A DNA stretch of 64,000 nt, from NCBI RefSeq assembly GCF_003287935.1, contig NZ_CP030287.1:3500267-3564266 (forward strand), given 5' to 3'. Under the pieces are notes generated by a model. It was given only the letters and a program-made list of their open reading frames with translations, was not told where the DNA came from and did not search any database. The first letter of the stretch is position 1. Every line of letters starts with the position of its first letter. Source of the stretch: Streptomyces sp. ICC1 (GTDB lineage: Bacteria; Actinomycetota; Actinomycetes; Streptomycetales; Streptomycetaceae). The position numbers were made by a program, and so were the translations under genes. This document shows positions 28,259 through 41,931 of this stretch, piece after piece.

Positions 28259-28686
28259 GCTGCGACCTCCAGCGCGGCGCATTCGTCCGGGAACATCTGC
28301 ACTACCTTGCGCAGTGAGTATGGCGGGTCGTGGAGCAACAGGCGCCGGCCTTCGCCGTTCAGGGCGGCCGAAACCTGGACCAGCGCGGCGATCGCGACCG
28401 TGTCGAGGAAGAGCACGGCGGACAGATCGAGATGGACGACGGGTCCCGGAATCCCGCTCACGATGCCGAGCGCCGTCGACAGGGCGTGCCGGGTGTCGAG
28501 GTCGCAGCTGCCGGTCAGGCGCGCGCCGGGCCGGTCCCGCAGCGGCAGCGCGGTCAGCGCCGCCGCGTCCGGTCCGCCCGGCGCCGCCGGGAGCCGCACG
28601 GCCGCGTCCGCCCCCGCGCCGTGTTCCTGGCGCGTCCGCGCGTCGGCGGGGGAGTCGGACCGGTCGTGCCGGTGAAGGGATGCCAT
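28255..28686 (-). CDS. STAS-domain anti-anti-sigma-like protein
   Basis: 143-residue protein with a low-complexity N-terminal ~45 residues and then a STAS domain. VVHLDLSAVLFLDTVAIAAL carries Thr at the position normally phosphorylated by RsbW-type kinases. Its gene lies between the sigma factor and the MEDS-HATPase gene, whose start it overlaps, suggesting that these proteins interact. Confidence 0.85.
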   Translation of the reverse strand: MASLHRHDRSDSPADARTRQEHGAGADAAVRLPAAPGGPDAAALTALPLRDRPGARLTGSCDLDTRHALSTALGIVSGIPGPVVHLDLSAVLFLDTVAIAALVQVSAALNGEGRRLLLHDPPYSLRKVVQMFPDECAALEVAA

Positions 28687-28695
28687 GGCCGGTGC

Positions 28696-29622
28696 CTACA
28701 CGGTGAGCATGCCGGCACGCAGCCGGGCCAGCGTCCGGGACAGGATGCGGGAGACCTGCATCTGGGAGATGCCGAGCTCGGCGCCGATCTCCGCCTGCGT
28801 CTGCTCCTGGCCGAAGCGCATCTTCAGGATGAGGAGGTCGCGCTCGTCCAACTGCTCCAGCAGGGGAGCGAGGGTGTGGAACTCCTCGAAGAGCTCCATG
28901 GCGGGATCGACGCCGCCGAGGCGCTCCGCCAGCGGCCGGGAGGTTCGGCTCGAGGTGGACGCCGCGTCGTCGTCCGAGCCGACGGTGTCGAGCGAACCGC
29001 TCGTGTAGCCGTTCGCGGCCACCAGCCCGTCGATGACCTCGTCCTCGGACAGCTCCAGGTGCGCGGCGAGCTCCTTGACCGTCGGCGCCCGGCCCAGGAC
29101 GTCCGTCAGGGCCTCCTGGGCCTTGGCGAGCTCCGTACGCAGTTCCTGCAGGCGGCGCGGGACGTGCACGGCCCAGGTGGTGTCGCGGAAGTGGCGCTTG
29201 ATCTCACCGGTGATGTAGGGGAGGGCGAGGGTGGAGAACTCGACCTCCCGCTCCGGGTCGTAGCGGTCGATTGCCTTGATCAGGCCGATGGTCCCCACCT
29301 GGATGATGTCGTCCATGTCGAGACCGCCGCCGAGCACACGGGTGCGGAAACGGCGTGCGGCGAACTGCACCAGTGAGAGGTTCATCTCGATCAGGGTGTT
29401 GCGCGTGTACTGGTACTCGCGCGTCCCCTCCTCCAGGGTGCGCAGTCTCACGAAGAACAGGCGCGACAACTCTCGTGCGTCGCCGGGTGCCATCTCACGG
29501 GCGTTCTCCACCCGGAACAGCTCCGCGTCCGGCGCAGGGGCTCCCGCGGTGCCGGGGTCACATACAGGGACGTGCGCGTCTGCTGCACGAATGGGGCCTA
29601 CGACGGTGGCCGAGCGAGACAT
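28696..29622 (-). CDS. RNA polymerase sigma factor, SigB/SigF/SigG family
   Basis: 308-residue group 3 sigma factor. Region 2 contains NLSLVQFAARRFRTR and DDIIQVGTIGLIKAIDRYDP, then FSTLALPYITGEIKRHFRD; region 3 includes VPRRLQELR; region 4 has QTQAEIGAELGISQMQVSRI. It carries an N-terminal extension of ~45 residues and an acidic linker (SDDDAAS) between regions 3 and 4. Streptomyces encodes several such factors for stress and differentiation; which one this is cannot be told. Followed by STAS and HATPase genes, its probable regulators. Confidence 0.94.
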   Translation of the reverse strand: MSRSATVVGPIRAADAHVPVCDPGTAGAPAPDAELFRVENAREMAPGDARELSRLFFVRLRTLEEGTREYQYTRNTLIEMNLSLVQFAARRFRTRVLGGGLDMDDIIQVGTIGLIKAIDRYDPEREVEFSTLALPYITGEIKRHFRDTTWAVHVPRRLQELRTELAKAQEALTDVLGRAPTVKELAAHLELSEDEVIDGLVAANGYTSGSLDTVGSDDDAASTSSRTSRPLAERLGGVDPAMELFEEFHTLAPLLEQLDERDLLILKMRFGQEQTQAEIGAELGISQMQVSRILSRTLARLRAGMLTV

Positions 29623-29834
29623 GGTGGCCGCTCCCTCCCGATTGACTGACGGCTGCCGGGGCGCTTCTGCCCCGGCTCCGGCGTTCTACACGCCGTCATG
29701 CCGCCGGATCTTCCCACGGGTCGTGCCGGGCCGCCGAAAAGGGCGGCACGGCGACCGCGGCGTCCTCCCCGGTGGGCGGAGCAGGCATACTCCCTTCCGG
29801 AGCGTGTTACATACGACGACCCGGGGAGGCGGAC

Positions 29835-30179
29835 ATGACCGGAGCAGGGGACGCACAGCAGAGGGGCACGGTCGGGGAAGGCCGCCGGGCCGGAGCCGGA
29901 TGGGTCGTGAGCGCGCACGGGGAGCTCGACCAGGACACGCTGGCGCCCCTGGAGGCCGCGCTCGACGCCGCGGCGGGCCAGTACCCGCTGGTGGTCCTGG
30001 ACGTCGGCGAGGTCACCTTCGGGGACTCCTCCTTCCTGAATTTGCTGCTCCGGACGCACCGCGTCACGGAACTGCGCATCGCCGCCTCCGGCGAGCAGCT
30101 GCGCCGGCTCTTCGCCCTGACCGGCGCCGACACGGTCCTGTCCCTGCACGCGAGCGTCGGGGACGCTCTCGGCGAGTGA
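29835..30179 (+). CDS. STAS-domain anti-sigma antagonist
   Basis: 114-residue stand-alone STAS protein. VVSAHGELDQDTLAPLEAAL is the first strand and helix, and VVLDVGEVTFGDSSFLNLLL the phosphorylation loop with Ser-Ser. ATG 29835 has GGGGAGG 5 bases upstream. It is divergent from the sigma factor gene and convergent with an HATPase gene, so it may act on that protein. Confidence 0.88.
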   Translation: MTGAGDAQQRGTVGEGRRAGAGWVVSAHGELDQDTLAPLEAALDAAAGQYPLVVLDVGEVTFGDSSFLNLLLRTHRVTELRIAASGEQLRRLFALTGADTVLSLHASVGDALGE

Positions 30180-30191
30180 CCTCCCGGGCGG

Positions 30192-30638
30192 TCAGCCGGC
30201 CCGGCTGCCCGCCGGGTGCGGGTCCGGTCCGCCCTCGGGCCGGAAGCACGCCGTGATCGACTTGCCGCCGTGGCACGCGTGAACATCCAGTGAATCCGCC
30301 AGGGCGTTGACGATCCCCAGCCCGCGGCCGGACGTGGCGGCCGTGTCGGCATCGGGTGCGCGGGGGCCGGGCAGTCGCGGATCGGCGTCGGCGACGCTCA
30401 CGTGCAGGCACCGGCCGTCCCAGGTCAGCACCAGGTGCGCGGTGCCGACCGCGTGCAGGTGCGCGTTGGTGACGAGTTCCGAGACGCAGATCAGCACGGA
30501 GTGCACGGTGTCGGCCGCCGAACCGTTCCACGGCAGGGACGCCAGGTGCTCCGCGGTCCACTGCCGTGCGGCCCGGACGCCCTCCGCGACCGGGAACGAA
30601 CGTGCCCAGCCCACCGCTTTGACCGCCATGACCTTCAC
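30192..30638 (-). CDS. ATP-binding protein, anti-sigma (RsbW-like) type
   Basis: 148-residue GHKL ATPase with N-box SELVTNAHLHAVG, DADPR for G1 and GRGLGIVNALADSLDV for G2. The GTG start is supported by GGAGG with 8 bases spacing. It ends 12 bases from the end of the STAS gene (tail to tail). Probably the kinase/anti-sigma partner of a nearby STAS protein (inference). Confidence 0.87.
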   Translation of the reverse strand: MKVMAVKAVGWARSFPVAEGVRAARQWTAEHLASLPWNGSAADTVHSVLICVSELVTNAHLHAVGTAHLVLTWDGRCLHVSVADADPRLPGPRAPDADTAATSGRGLGIVNALADSLDVHACHGGKSITACFRPEGGPDPHPAGSRAG

Positions 30639-30778
30639 CCCCTTTTCCTCCGTTGTGCGCGAGTGTCTCCGGTTCGTCTACCCGCAACCCGTGGAAGCAC
30701 CCAAGGGCTTCGCGGCCCACGGTGCGGGACGCGCTGTCCCCGGTGTGATCGACCGTGCCCTATCGTCCTTTCGGCGGC

Positions 30779-30834
30779 GCTAGTGCCGTGCCGGGCGCCG
30801 CGACCCGGTAGACCTTTCCGGTCACAGCACTAGC
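30779..30834. promoter_or_regulatory. Spaced inverted repeat GCTAGTGC/GCACTAGC upstream of the hybrid kinase
   Basis: GCTAGTGC at 30779-30786 and its exact reverse complement at 30827-30834 flank a 40-base centre in the divergent promoter region between the HATPase gene and the kinase gene. TAGCCT (30831-30836) could be a -10 element for the kinase. Function is inferred only from position. Confidence 0.35.
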
Positions 30835-30870
30835 CTTCAGCATGGTGGTTATCGAGAGTGGGGTTGACGG

Positions 30871-34901
<4,031 letters not shown>

Positions 34902-34905
<4 letters not shown>

Positions 34906-37328
34906 GCCGGGACACCCAACGGCACGACGACGCCTGCCCGCGGCCGGCCCCGGCCGCCGACCGGGCCGCGGGCGTCGTCCCCCACCAGTGCCCGACCCCG
35001 CTGGGACGCCTGGTCGCCACCGTCGAACGGCTGCGCCGGGAGGTGCTGGAGGCACAGGCGGCCGCCGACGGCCGGGCCCTGGTCGAACTCGCCAAGGGCA
35101 TCTTGATCGGACAGCTGAACTGCACCCCGGCCGCGGCCGCCCGGCAGCTCGACGTGCTGTGCCGCGAGAGCGGGATGTCGCCCCTCGAACTCGCCGCCGA
35201 CATCGTCAACCAGGCGGCCCGCGACCACGTCAGCGAGATCGCCGCCGAGTTCGTCGAGCGCACGGGCACGGTCGGCGACCCCGACGAACAGCGCGCCGCC
35301 ACCCTCTCGGTCCGGCTGCGCACCGCCGAGAGCGGCATGCTGGCCGCAGCGGCCGACACCCAGGCCGTGGCCGAATCCCTCCTGGCGAACGCACTGGGTC
35401 CCCTGGGCGCCGTCGCCGTCGCCGTGTGGACCGCGGTGCCCGACGGATCGCTGGCCCTCGCCGGACACGCCGGGTTCCCGCCGGGGGAGGCCGCGCGCTG
35501 GCGCCACGTGCCCCCGGGCGTCGCCACCGTCGCCCGCCTCGCCCTGCGCGACCGCCGGCTGGTCACCCTCGCCCGCCTCGAACGCGGGGGACTCCCCTCG
35601 ATCGGCCACCTCCAGTGGCCGGACGGCGGACGGATGGCCGTACCGGCCGGGACGGGCGGCCGGATCCACGGCGTCCTCGAAATCTGCTGGCCGCAGCCCC
35701 TGGCGCCACAGCGGCCGCAGGTCGAGCGCCAGGTCGAGGCCCTCGCCGAGCTCTGCGCCCACACCATGGACGCCTCGCCCCCGCGCGACCTCACGACCGC
35801 CGAGGCGGTGCTCCCCGACGTCACCGAGCTGATCGACCTCGCCGAGGGACTGCGGGATCCCGCCGTGGTGCTCACCCCGGTCCTCGACTCCGAGGGCCGG
35901 CTCGTGGACTTCCGCATCCGCCACGTCGGCAGCCGCTTCGCCGACCCGGCCGGCCGGCCGCGCGGCGCCGTCAACGGCGCCCTGCTGCTGGAGGCCTATC
36001 CGATGGCCGCCGGCGAGAGCGGGCTGTTCGAGGTCATCGAGCGCGTGCACGCGACGGGAGAGGCCTTCCGGGCCGAACGCATGAGCCTGACCGCGCTCGT
36101 CGACCAGATCCCGCTCACCGCGGTCGCCGACATCAGCGTCAGCCGGCACGGCGCCGCCGTCCTGCTGATCTGGCGGATCGAGGACGAGAAGGCCCGGCTG
36201 GCCGACCTCCTGCAGCACGCCCAGCGCCTGGGCCGGATCGGCGGGTTCGAGGAGAACCTCGCCACCGGGGAGACCACCTGGAACGCGCAGCTCTACGCAC
36301 TTCACGGACTCCCGGCCACCGCGCCCCCGGTACGGCTGCGCGAGCTGCCCGGTTACGCCCATCCGGACGACTCCGCCGCCCTCGACCGCTTCCTGCGCGC
36401 GGTGTTCAGCCTGCGCCGCCCCGCCTCCGTCAACCTCCGGTTCCGCAGGCCCGACGGGATCACCCGCCACATCCGGGTCGTCGCCGAGCCCGTCCTCGAC
36501 TCGGACCAGCGGCTGCACGCCGTGCGCGGCGCCTACCAGGACATCTCCGCCCAGCACTGGACCGAGGTCGCCCTGGCCGCGACCCGGGACCAGCTCGCCC
36601 ACACCGAGGCCGAGTCCGCCGAACGCAACCGGCTGGCGCTCCAGCTCCAGCACGCCATCATGCCGCCCACCCCCTCGGCCGTGGACGCCCCGGGCCTGCG
36701 GGTCGCCGTCCGCTACCGGCCCGCGGAGACCGAGTCGCTCGTCGGCGGCGACTGGTACGACACCGTGGTCCTGCCCTCCGGGCTGATCATGCTGTCCGTG
36801 GGCGACGTCGCCGGGCACGGCATCGAGGCGGCCACCGGCATGGTGGTCCTGCGCAACGCCCTGCGCGGCCTGGCCGTCACGGGCGCGGGCCCCGCGCAGC
36901 TGCTGTCCTGGCTGAACACGGTCACCCACCACCTGGCCAAGCACGTGACGGCCACCGCCGTCTGCGGCATCTTCGACCCGAGCACCCGGGTGATGCGCTG
37001 GGCGCGCGCGGGCCACCTGCCGCCCGTGCTCGTGCGCGGGGGCGAGGCCGACGCCTTCCCGCTCATCGAGGGCCTGCTCCTGGGCGCCCTCCCCGATGTC
37101 ACCTACATCGAGCGGGAGGTGCAGCTCGAACCGGACGACACGCTGCTGATGTTCACGGACGGGCTGGTCGAACGGCGCGACTCCTCGGTCCAGGAGTCGC
37201 TCGGCCATCTCGTGCGCACGGCGGCCACCGTGGCCGGGGACCTGGACGGACAACTGGACCGCCTCCTGGCCAAGAGCCGGTCCGACACGGACGACGACAC
37301 CTGCCTGATCGGCATCCGCGTCGCCTGA
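34902..37328 (+). CDS. ANTAR-GAF-PAS-PP2C (SpoIIE-type) signalling phosphatase
   Basis: 808-residue multidomain protein. An ANTAR-like RNA-binding segment (LVELAKGILIGQL... near residues 60-105) is followed by a GAF-like region, two PAS-like regions (the second with GRIGGFEENLATGETTWN) and a C-terminal SpoIIE-type PP2C phosphatase: GGDWYD, GDVAGHGIEAA, ARAGHLPPVL, FTDGLVERR. Such phosphatases dephosphorylate STAS proteins and so release sigma factors. The ATG overlaps the kinase stop (ATGA), so both are probably made in fixed ratio. Confidence 0.92.
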
Positions 37329-37626
37329 GGCGAAGCCACCGCACCGGGCGGGGGCGGCGGACGCCCGGATCGGCGCCCGGTCTCCGGGGCACCGGCACGA
37401 CGTGCCGAGAATCAAGTCGGCGGTCCTGCTCGGAGCGGTCGCGACGGCGGCCGCGGGAGGAAGCGGAATCGGCGCTGAGCGCACCGGCGCATGCTCCCCG
37501 CCTTCGTTCGATCCTTCGAAGATCCGCGCGATGGCGGATGCGGAGCCTTCGACGGGGCAGTCGCACAGCCTGACCAGCCATCTCGGTCCGCCGCTGCCGG
37601 GCCTGCCCTCGATCCGGAGGCCCACG
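37329..37626. other. Intergenic region before the decayed methyltransferase
   Basis: No gene that I can support. It contains a TTCGA-rich patch near 37500-37560 with short inverted repeats. An open frame from 37402 simply runs into the methyltransferase frame and has no family resemblance. Confidence 0.5.
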
Positions 37627-38294
37627 ATGTCCACCACCGCCCTGACCTCGGCGGTTCTGCCCGCCGGCCTGATCGCGCTGCCGGGTGTCCACGGGCCGCG
37701 CGCGGACACGCGCTTCCTCGCCCGAGCACTCGCGGACGAGAGCCTGGGGCCCCGGACGGACGCGCTGGAGATCGGCACCGGAACCGGCGCACTCGCCCTG
37801 CGCATGGCCGGAAGCGGAGCGCGCGTCACGGCGGTCGACGTCTCCTGGGCCGCCGTGGCCACGGCCCGCCTGAACGCCCTGCACCGGCGCTGCCCCTGCG
37901 CGTCCTGCACGGAGACTTCGAGGCGCGCACCGCGGGGCGCCGCTTCGACCTGGTCGTCACCAACCCGCCGTACGTCCCCGCCCCGCGCGCCCGGCTGCCG
38001 TCCCACGGGCCCGAGCGCGCCTGGGACGCCGGCCTCGACGGGCGCGGGGTCATCGACCGGATCTGCGCGAGCGCGCCGGACCTGCTGCGCCCCGGCGGCG
38101 TCCTGCTGATGGTGCACTCGGGCATGTGCGGGGCGCAGGAGACCCTCGACCGGCTCGGCGGGGCAGGGACTGGCCGCGGAGGTCACCGCGAGGACCTCCG
38201 TGCCGTGGGGCCCCGTCCTGCGGTCGCGACGGGCCTGGCGGCCGCGGCCGCCAAATGGGAAGAGCTGGTGAGCATCCGTGCCCGCAGCCTCTGA
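37627..38294 (+). pseudogene. Decayed HemK2/MTQ2-type methyltransferase (three frameshifts)
   Basis: The gene starts at ATG 37627 (GGAGG 6 bases upstream) and encodes ALEIGTGTGALALRMAG, the SAM-binding motif. Near 37889 the homology moves to another frame, giving LPLRVLHGDFEARTAGRRFD and then LVVTNPPYVPAPRARLPSHG with the catalytic NPPY. Near 38167 it moves again (GLAAEVTARTSVPWGPVLRS), and near 38230 back to EELVSIRARSL. Three shifts in 670 bases point to a real pseudogene, though a poor-quality patch of sequence cannot be excluded. The intact family methylates Gln in release factors or related substrates. Confidence 0.75.
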
Positions 38295-38513
38295 CGAAGC
38301 GGCCCCTGGCCGTGCCGCCCGTGACAACGCTCCCGACCCGGCGCCCGCGGCGGCACCCGCGGAGGCCTGCTGGCCGACGAGCCCGGCCTGGAAGCGGACA
38401 TCGCCTTCGGCTGCGCGGCGACCGTACTGCTGGAGGACCGCCTCGCGCACCACGTCCGCGAGGCCTGGAACCAGGGCCGCAGCGCCCTGCGATCGCCCCT
38501 GCCGGAGGCGTGA
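38278..38513 (+). pseudogene. Remnant of downstream redox gene(s)
   Basis: A GTG at 38278 overlaps the end of the methyltransferase and opens an Ala/Pro-rich frame of unclear identity. From 38361, in a different frame, the sequence reads GLLADEPGLEADIAFGCAA, then LLEDRLAHHVREAWNQGRSA and a stop at 38511. This resembles the C-terminus of the iron-containing redox enzyme that usually follows a CDGSH gene after this methyltransferase in streptomycetes (from memory). The bulk of both genes is missing, so this looks like a deletion scar. Confidence 0.5.
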
Positions 38514-38544
38514 GCGGCCGGCAGGCCGCCATGGGGCCCGGGTG

Positions 38545-38733
38545 TTACATGGGGTCCATGGTGCCGCTGCCCCTGCCGTTCTCCTGCTCGCTCTTCTCCC
38601 GGATGCGCAGGGCCTTGTCCCTCAGCCGCTGCCGCTCCGCCGGATCGGTGGCGTGCTGCGCCGCCTGCTCCAGCTCCTGGGCCTTGTCGCGCATCTGCCG
38701 GGCCCGCTCGCTCGGCTGGCTGTCACCGCTCAT
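38545..38733 (-). CDS. Small hydrophilic coiled-coil protein (DUF6381-like)
   Basis: 62-residue, highly charged protein: MSGDSQPSERARQMRDKAQE followed by a heptad-like stretch with AAQHATDPAERQRLRDKALR and a Gly/Met-rich end. The sequence resembles the small streptomycete family DUF6381, function unknown. GAGGAG lies 5 bases before the ATG. Confidence 0.8.
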   Translation of the reverse strand: MSGDSQPSERARQMRDKAQELEQAAQHATDPAERQRLRDKALRIREKSEQENGRGSGTMDPM

Positions 38734-38844
38734 GGTCACTCCTCGGGTGGATACGGCGTACGGACGTCTCCCAGACAAACAGCGACGGGGCGCCCGCGCC
38801 ACCTCACGGTGTCTGGGACGGGGCGGGCCGGGCAAGCGGGGGGT

Positions 38845-39231
38845 ATGAACGGATCCCTTGCGAACGCGTCCAGCAGCTACTACGTCACCGTCCGCGGAGA
38901 ACGGTTCACCTGCGGCGGGGTGACGGGCCTGGGTCCCCAGGGGGACCTGGGCCTGCCCGGGCAGGTGCTCACGGTCACCCTCGACGACTGCGTCCTCACC
39001 GACGCGCCCGGGGCACGGGACTGGGCACTGTCCGCGGAGGCTCCGGCGGAGCCCTGCCACATCAAGATCGAGGAGGTGCGGCCGGGCGCGGTGGCCCCGC
39101 TCACCACGTGGTACCTCACCGACGCCAGGCCGGACACGGTCACCGACCACAGCACGACGGCGACCAGCCACGAGACGCGGATCGGTCGGCTCACCCTGCA
39201 CGCCGCGAAGATCTCCCCCGACATGCCGTAG
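38845..39231 (+). CDS. Hypothetical protein (128 aa), family not recognised
   Basis: Predicted soluble, beta-rich protein beginning MNGSLANASSSYYVTVRGER with LGLPGQVLTVTLDDCVLTDA in the middle. No signal peptide or membrane segment. Codon use is typical of the host. It is divergent from the DUF6381-like gene. A purine run (GCGGGGGG) precedes the ATG. I do not recognise it. Confidence 0.65.
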   Translation: MNGSLANASSSYYVTVRGERFTCGGVTGLGPQGDLGLPGQVLTVTLDDCVLTDAPGARDWALSAEAPAEPCHIKIEEVRPGAVAPLTTWYLTDARPDTVTDHSTTATSHETRIGRLTLHAAKISPDMP

Positions 39232-39465
39232 CGATGTCCGCCCGCCCGTACCGGGTGACGCGGCGGACGGTGGCGGGTCGGTGGGGGTGACGCTGTCGAG
39301 GTTGGCGTTGCCGGAGTCGGCGGTGGTGTCAGGGCGAGCGTGTTCCCGGCCCCGTGAACGGCGCGATCTGTCCTTGTCCGGGCGCCGGCCGTCACGACAG
39401 GCTGCGGCTGCTCCCAGCAGGTCCTCGGGAGCCCCGTCCCGTTCCGTGCGCCGCTGACCGTAGGG

Positions 39466-40467
39466 ATGCCCGCCGCCATGATCTGGTCAGAGTTCTCGAC
39501 GGACCACCTGCCCGCCGCCGAGCGCTTCGCCCACTGGGAGCACGTCACCGGCCAGTCGCTGATGCGCACGACCTGCGCCGGCCCGCACCTGTGCGACTTC
39601 CGGGCCGGCTCCCGGGCCTTGAACCTGGGCGCCGTCCAGGTCTTCACGCAGGACTACCCGCCGATGGAAGTCCGCCGCAGCCCCCGACAGGTCCGCCAGA
39701 GCGACCCGGAGGTGTACCACCTCTGGCTCACCGTGAGCGGGGGCATCGAGCTCAACCTCGGCAGCCGGACCGCCGAAGTGGGTGAGGGCGACCTCGTGCT
39801 CTACGACTCCTCACACCCGTACCACGGCCACATCGCCCCCACCGGCCACGCGCAGCGGATCTCCTCCCTCATCGTGCAAGTGCCGCGCGGCGCACTGCCC
39901 CTGCGCTCGCAGACCCTGGACCGCCTCTCCACGACCCGGATCCCCGGTAACACGGGCCTCGGAATGCTGCTGCGCACCTACCTGACCGGACTGACGGAAC
40001 AGGGGCCGTCGTACGGGGCCGCCGACGTGGCCCGGCTGGCCGCCGCCACCCTCGACCTGCTCTGCGCGACACTCGCCCAAGTGGCGCGGGCCGGCGAAGA
40101 ACTGGCGCCCGAGACCAGGCGGGCGGTCCTGCGGCGGCAGGTCAGCACGTTCATCGCGCGGAACCTCGCCGATCCGGACCTGACACCGGTCGGCATCGCG
40201 GCCGCCCACCACCTCTCCGTCCGGTCCCTGCACCACCTGTACCAGGACCAGGAGGTCTCGGTCGCCGACGAGATCCGGCGCGGCCGGCTCGAAGGCGCGC
40301 GCCGGGACCTCGCCGACCCCCGGCTGCGCACGCGATCGATCGGCGCCGTCGCGGCGGCCTGGGGCTTCTTGGACCAGTCGTATTTCAGCCGGGTCTTCCG
40401 GACCGCCTACGGGACCACTCCCAGGGAGCACCGCGGTCAGATCCTGGGCGGCCCAGAAGTGCGCTGA
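39466..40467 (+). CDS. AraC-family transcriptional regulator
   Basis: 333-residue regulator: an N-terminal AraC-binding-like cupin region (LWLTVSGGIELNLGSRTAEV, GDLVLYDSSHPYHGH) and a C-terminal double helix-turn-helix (IAAAHHLSVRSLHHLYQDQE and AAAWGFLDQSYFSRVFRTAYGTTPREHR). Starts at ATG 39466 or at 39478; neither has a clear ribosome-binding site. The only same-strand neighbour is the peptidoglycan-binding protein gene, a possible but unproven target. Confidence 0.9.
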   Translation: MPAAMIWSEFSTDHLPAAERFAHWEHVTGQSLMRTTCAGPHLCDFRAGSRALNLGAVQVFTQDYPPMEVRRSPRQVRQSDPEVYHLWLTVSGGIELNLGSRTAEVGEGDLVLYDSSHPYHGHIAPTGHAQRISSLIVQVPRGALPLRSQTLDRLSTTRIPGNTGLGMLLRTYLTGLTEQGPSYGAADVARLAAATLDLLCATLAQVARAGEELAPETRRAVLRRQVSTFIARNLADPDLTPVGIAAAHHLSVRSLHHLYQDQEVSVADEIRRGRLEGARRDLADPRLRTRSIGAVAAAWGFLDQSYFSRVFRTAYGTTPREHRGQILGGPEVR

Positions 40468-40565
40468 AGTCCTGGAGCGCCGCGCCGGATTGCCAAGGGC
40501 GGAGGACGAATTCCGCGAAGCTCATGCCGCTCGCCGACGCACTCCACCGCTCTCAGGAGAAGCCC

Positions 40566-40973
40566 ATGACACGAGGAACCACGACCCGGAACCCGGCCGC
40601 GAAGATCCGGACGAGGGTCGCCCTGCTGGCGGCGACGACCGCCCTGGGCGCCGGACTCGTCCTGGCCCCCGGCGCCCAGGCGTCGCCCGCCAACGCCCCG
40701 GCCGTCGTCGCCGGCCCGGCCGCCTTCGGCTGCAACCCCGTCACGAACCACCCGCAGATCGCACAGGGATCCTCCGGCTCGGCGGTCAAGGAACTGCAGT
40801 GCCTGCTGAAGTACTGGGGCTTCGACCCGGGCGCCACCGACGGGCAGTTCGGATCCAAGACCCGGGCCGCGGTCGTCGGATTCCAGAACAAGTTCCACAA
40901 CGTCTGCGGGCTGGCCGTGGACGGGATCGTCGGGCCGAAGACCTGGCACGCGCTCCTCAACCCCGGCTGCTGA
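40566..40973 (+). CDS. Secreted peptidoglycan-binding protein
   Basis: 135 residues: signal peptide (VALLAATTALGAGLVLAPGAQAS, cleaved near residue 40) and a single PG_binding_1 domain, GSSGSAVKELQCLLKYWGF ... DGQFGSKTRAAVVGFQ ... VDGIVGPKTWHALL. Several Cys, including the last residue, suggest disulfides outside the cell. No catalytic domain, so it is a wall-binding protein or a wall-hydrolase partner. AGGAGA precedes the ATG. Confidence 0.9.
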   Translation: MTRGTTTRNPAAKIRTRVALLAATTALGAGLVLAPGAQASPANAPAVVAGPAAFGCNPVTNHPQIAQGSSGSAVKELQCLLKYWGFDPGATDGQFGSKTRAAVVGFQNKFHNVCGLAVDGIVGPKTWHALLNPGC

Positions 40974-41071
40974 CCAGCCGCGGGGCGTGCACCGAGGTGA
41001 CGCCGAGGAGGGACGCCGCCTGTCGCCCTGATCGCTCGTAAGCTGCGAAGAAGCCCGAGGGCCTCGATCTC

Positions 41072-41197
41072 GTGGGACTGCTCGCCGTCGTCGAGGCGCG
41101 CACGAAGGACGCCCCGGACCGCCCGCAGTGGGCGATTCCGTTCGCGCCCGTCCGGATCACCGAGATGGTCCGCCGCAAGGACGGCGGGCGGGGCTGA
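41072..41197 (+). pseudogene. Possible short gene or C-terminal remnant
   Basis: After a TAA at 41039 the frame is open to a TGA at 41195. Codon use is host-like and the peptide looks protein-like (LLAVVEARTKDAPDRPQWAI, PFAPVRITEMVRRKDGG). GTG 41072 is the only start and lacks a ribosome-binding site. More likely the tail of a lost gene than a functional 41-residue peptide. Family unknown. Confidence 0.3.
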
Positions 41198-41258
41198 CCG
41201 CGACGGCCGCGTCCAATGCGGTGGCGGGTCCTCCCATGGACGTGTGACGGTACGGTCC

Positions 41259-41848
41259 ATGGGCAACTCCACGACATGGCCGGTGTTCCGCACGAGCGAC
41301 GCGACCACGGCGTACGCGCAGGCCAAGCGCCTGCGCGCGCTACTGGCGCGACGCGAGGACGAGGTCTGGTTCTTCGCCGAGCTGCGCACGGTCGAAGACG
41401 TCCGGCGGATGGCCGCGGTCCTGCCCGGGGCCCGGTTCGACTACACGGGCATGCGTACCGGCCCGGCGGGCGAGGAGCTGTGGTTCGACCTCGACGTGAC
41501 GGCCGCGGACGATGCCGCACTGGAGGCCGGCCTGCCGCTGGACGCCATGGAGAACCTCCCGACGGGGAGCGTCGAGGAACACTTCGTGGCGGCTCTCGGC
41601 CAGGGTACGGCCGCCATGGACTGGCACGGCTCCTGGCCGGAGGAACCGGACGCCGGCCAGTACGCGAACGCGAAGTACGACGGGGTCCAGGTCGTCTTCC
41701 ACGGCGACGACGCCCACTTGGGCCGGTGGACCGGGCACCACACCGTCTTCGTCCACGGGGCGGCGGCCGGGGGGCCGCGGCCCGGGCCCGGCACCTCGCC
41801 GCGCACATCGGCGGCGAGGTGCTCGGCGAGCCACAGCGCGGATGGTGA
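41259..41848 (+). pseudogene. Frameshifted gene of unknown function
   Basis: From ATG 41259 (or GTG 41244) the frame encodes AYAQAKRLRALLARREDEVW, VLPGARFDYTGMRTGP and AKYDGVQVVFHGDDAHLGRW. After HHTVFVHGAA, within a GC-only run near 41760-41790, the natural ending RHLAAHIGGEVLGEPQRGW continues in another frame and stops at 41846-41848. Without the shift, the frame runs on to 42227 across the antisense strand of nadE as Arg/Pro-rich nonsense. Either a true frameshift or a homopolymer error. Function unknown. Confidence 0.6.
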
Positions 41849-41931
41849 GGCGCGGAGCGCCTCCCATCGGTCCGCGGCCGTCATTGCGCGGCCATCGGTC
41901 CCCGGCACTCGGCCCGAGGCCCCGGAAACGG

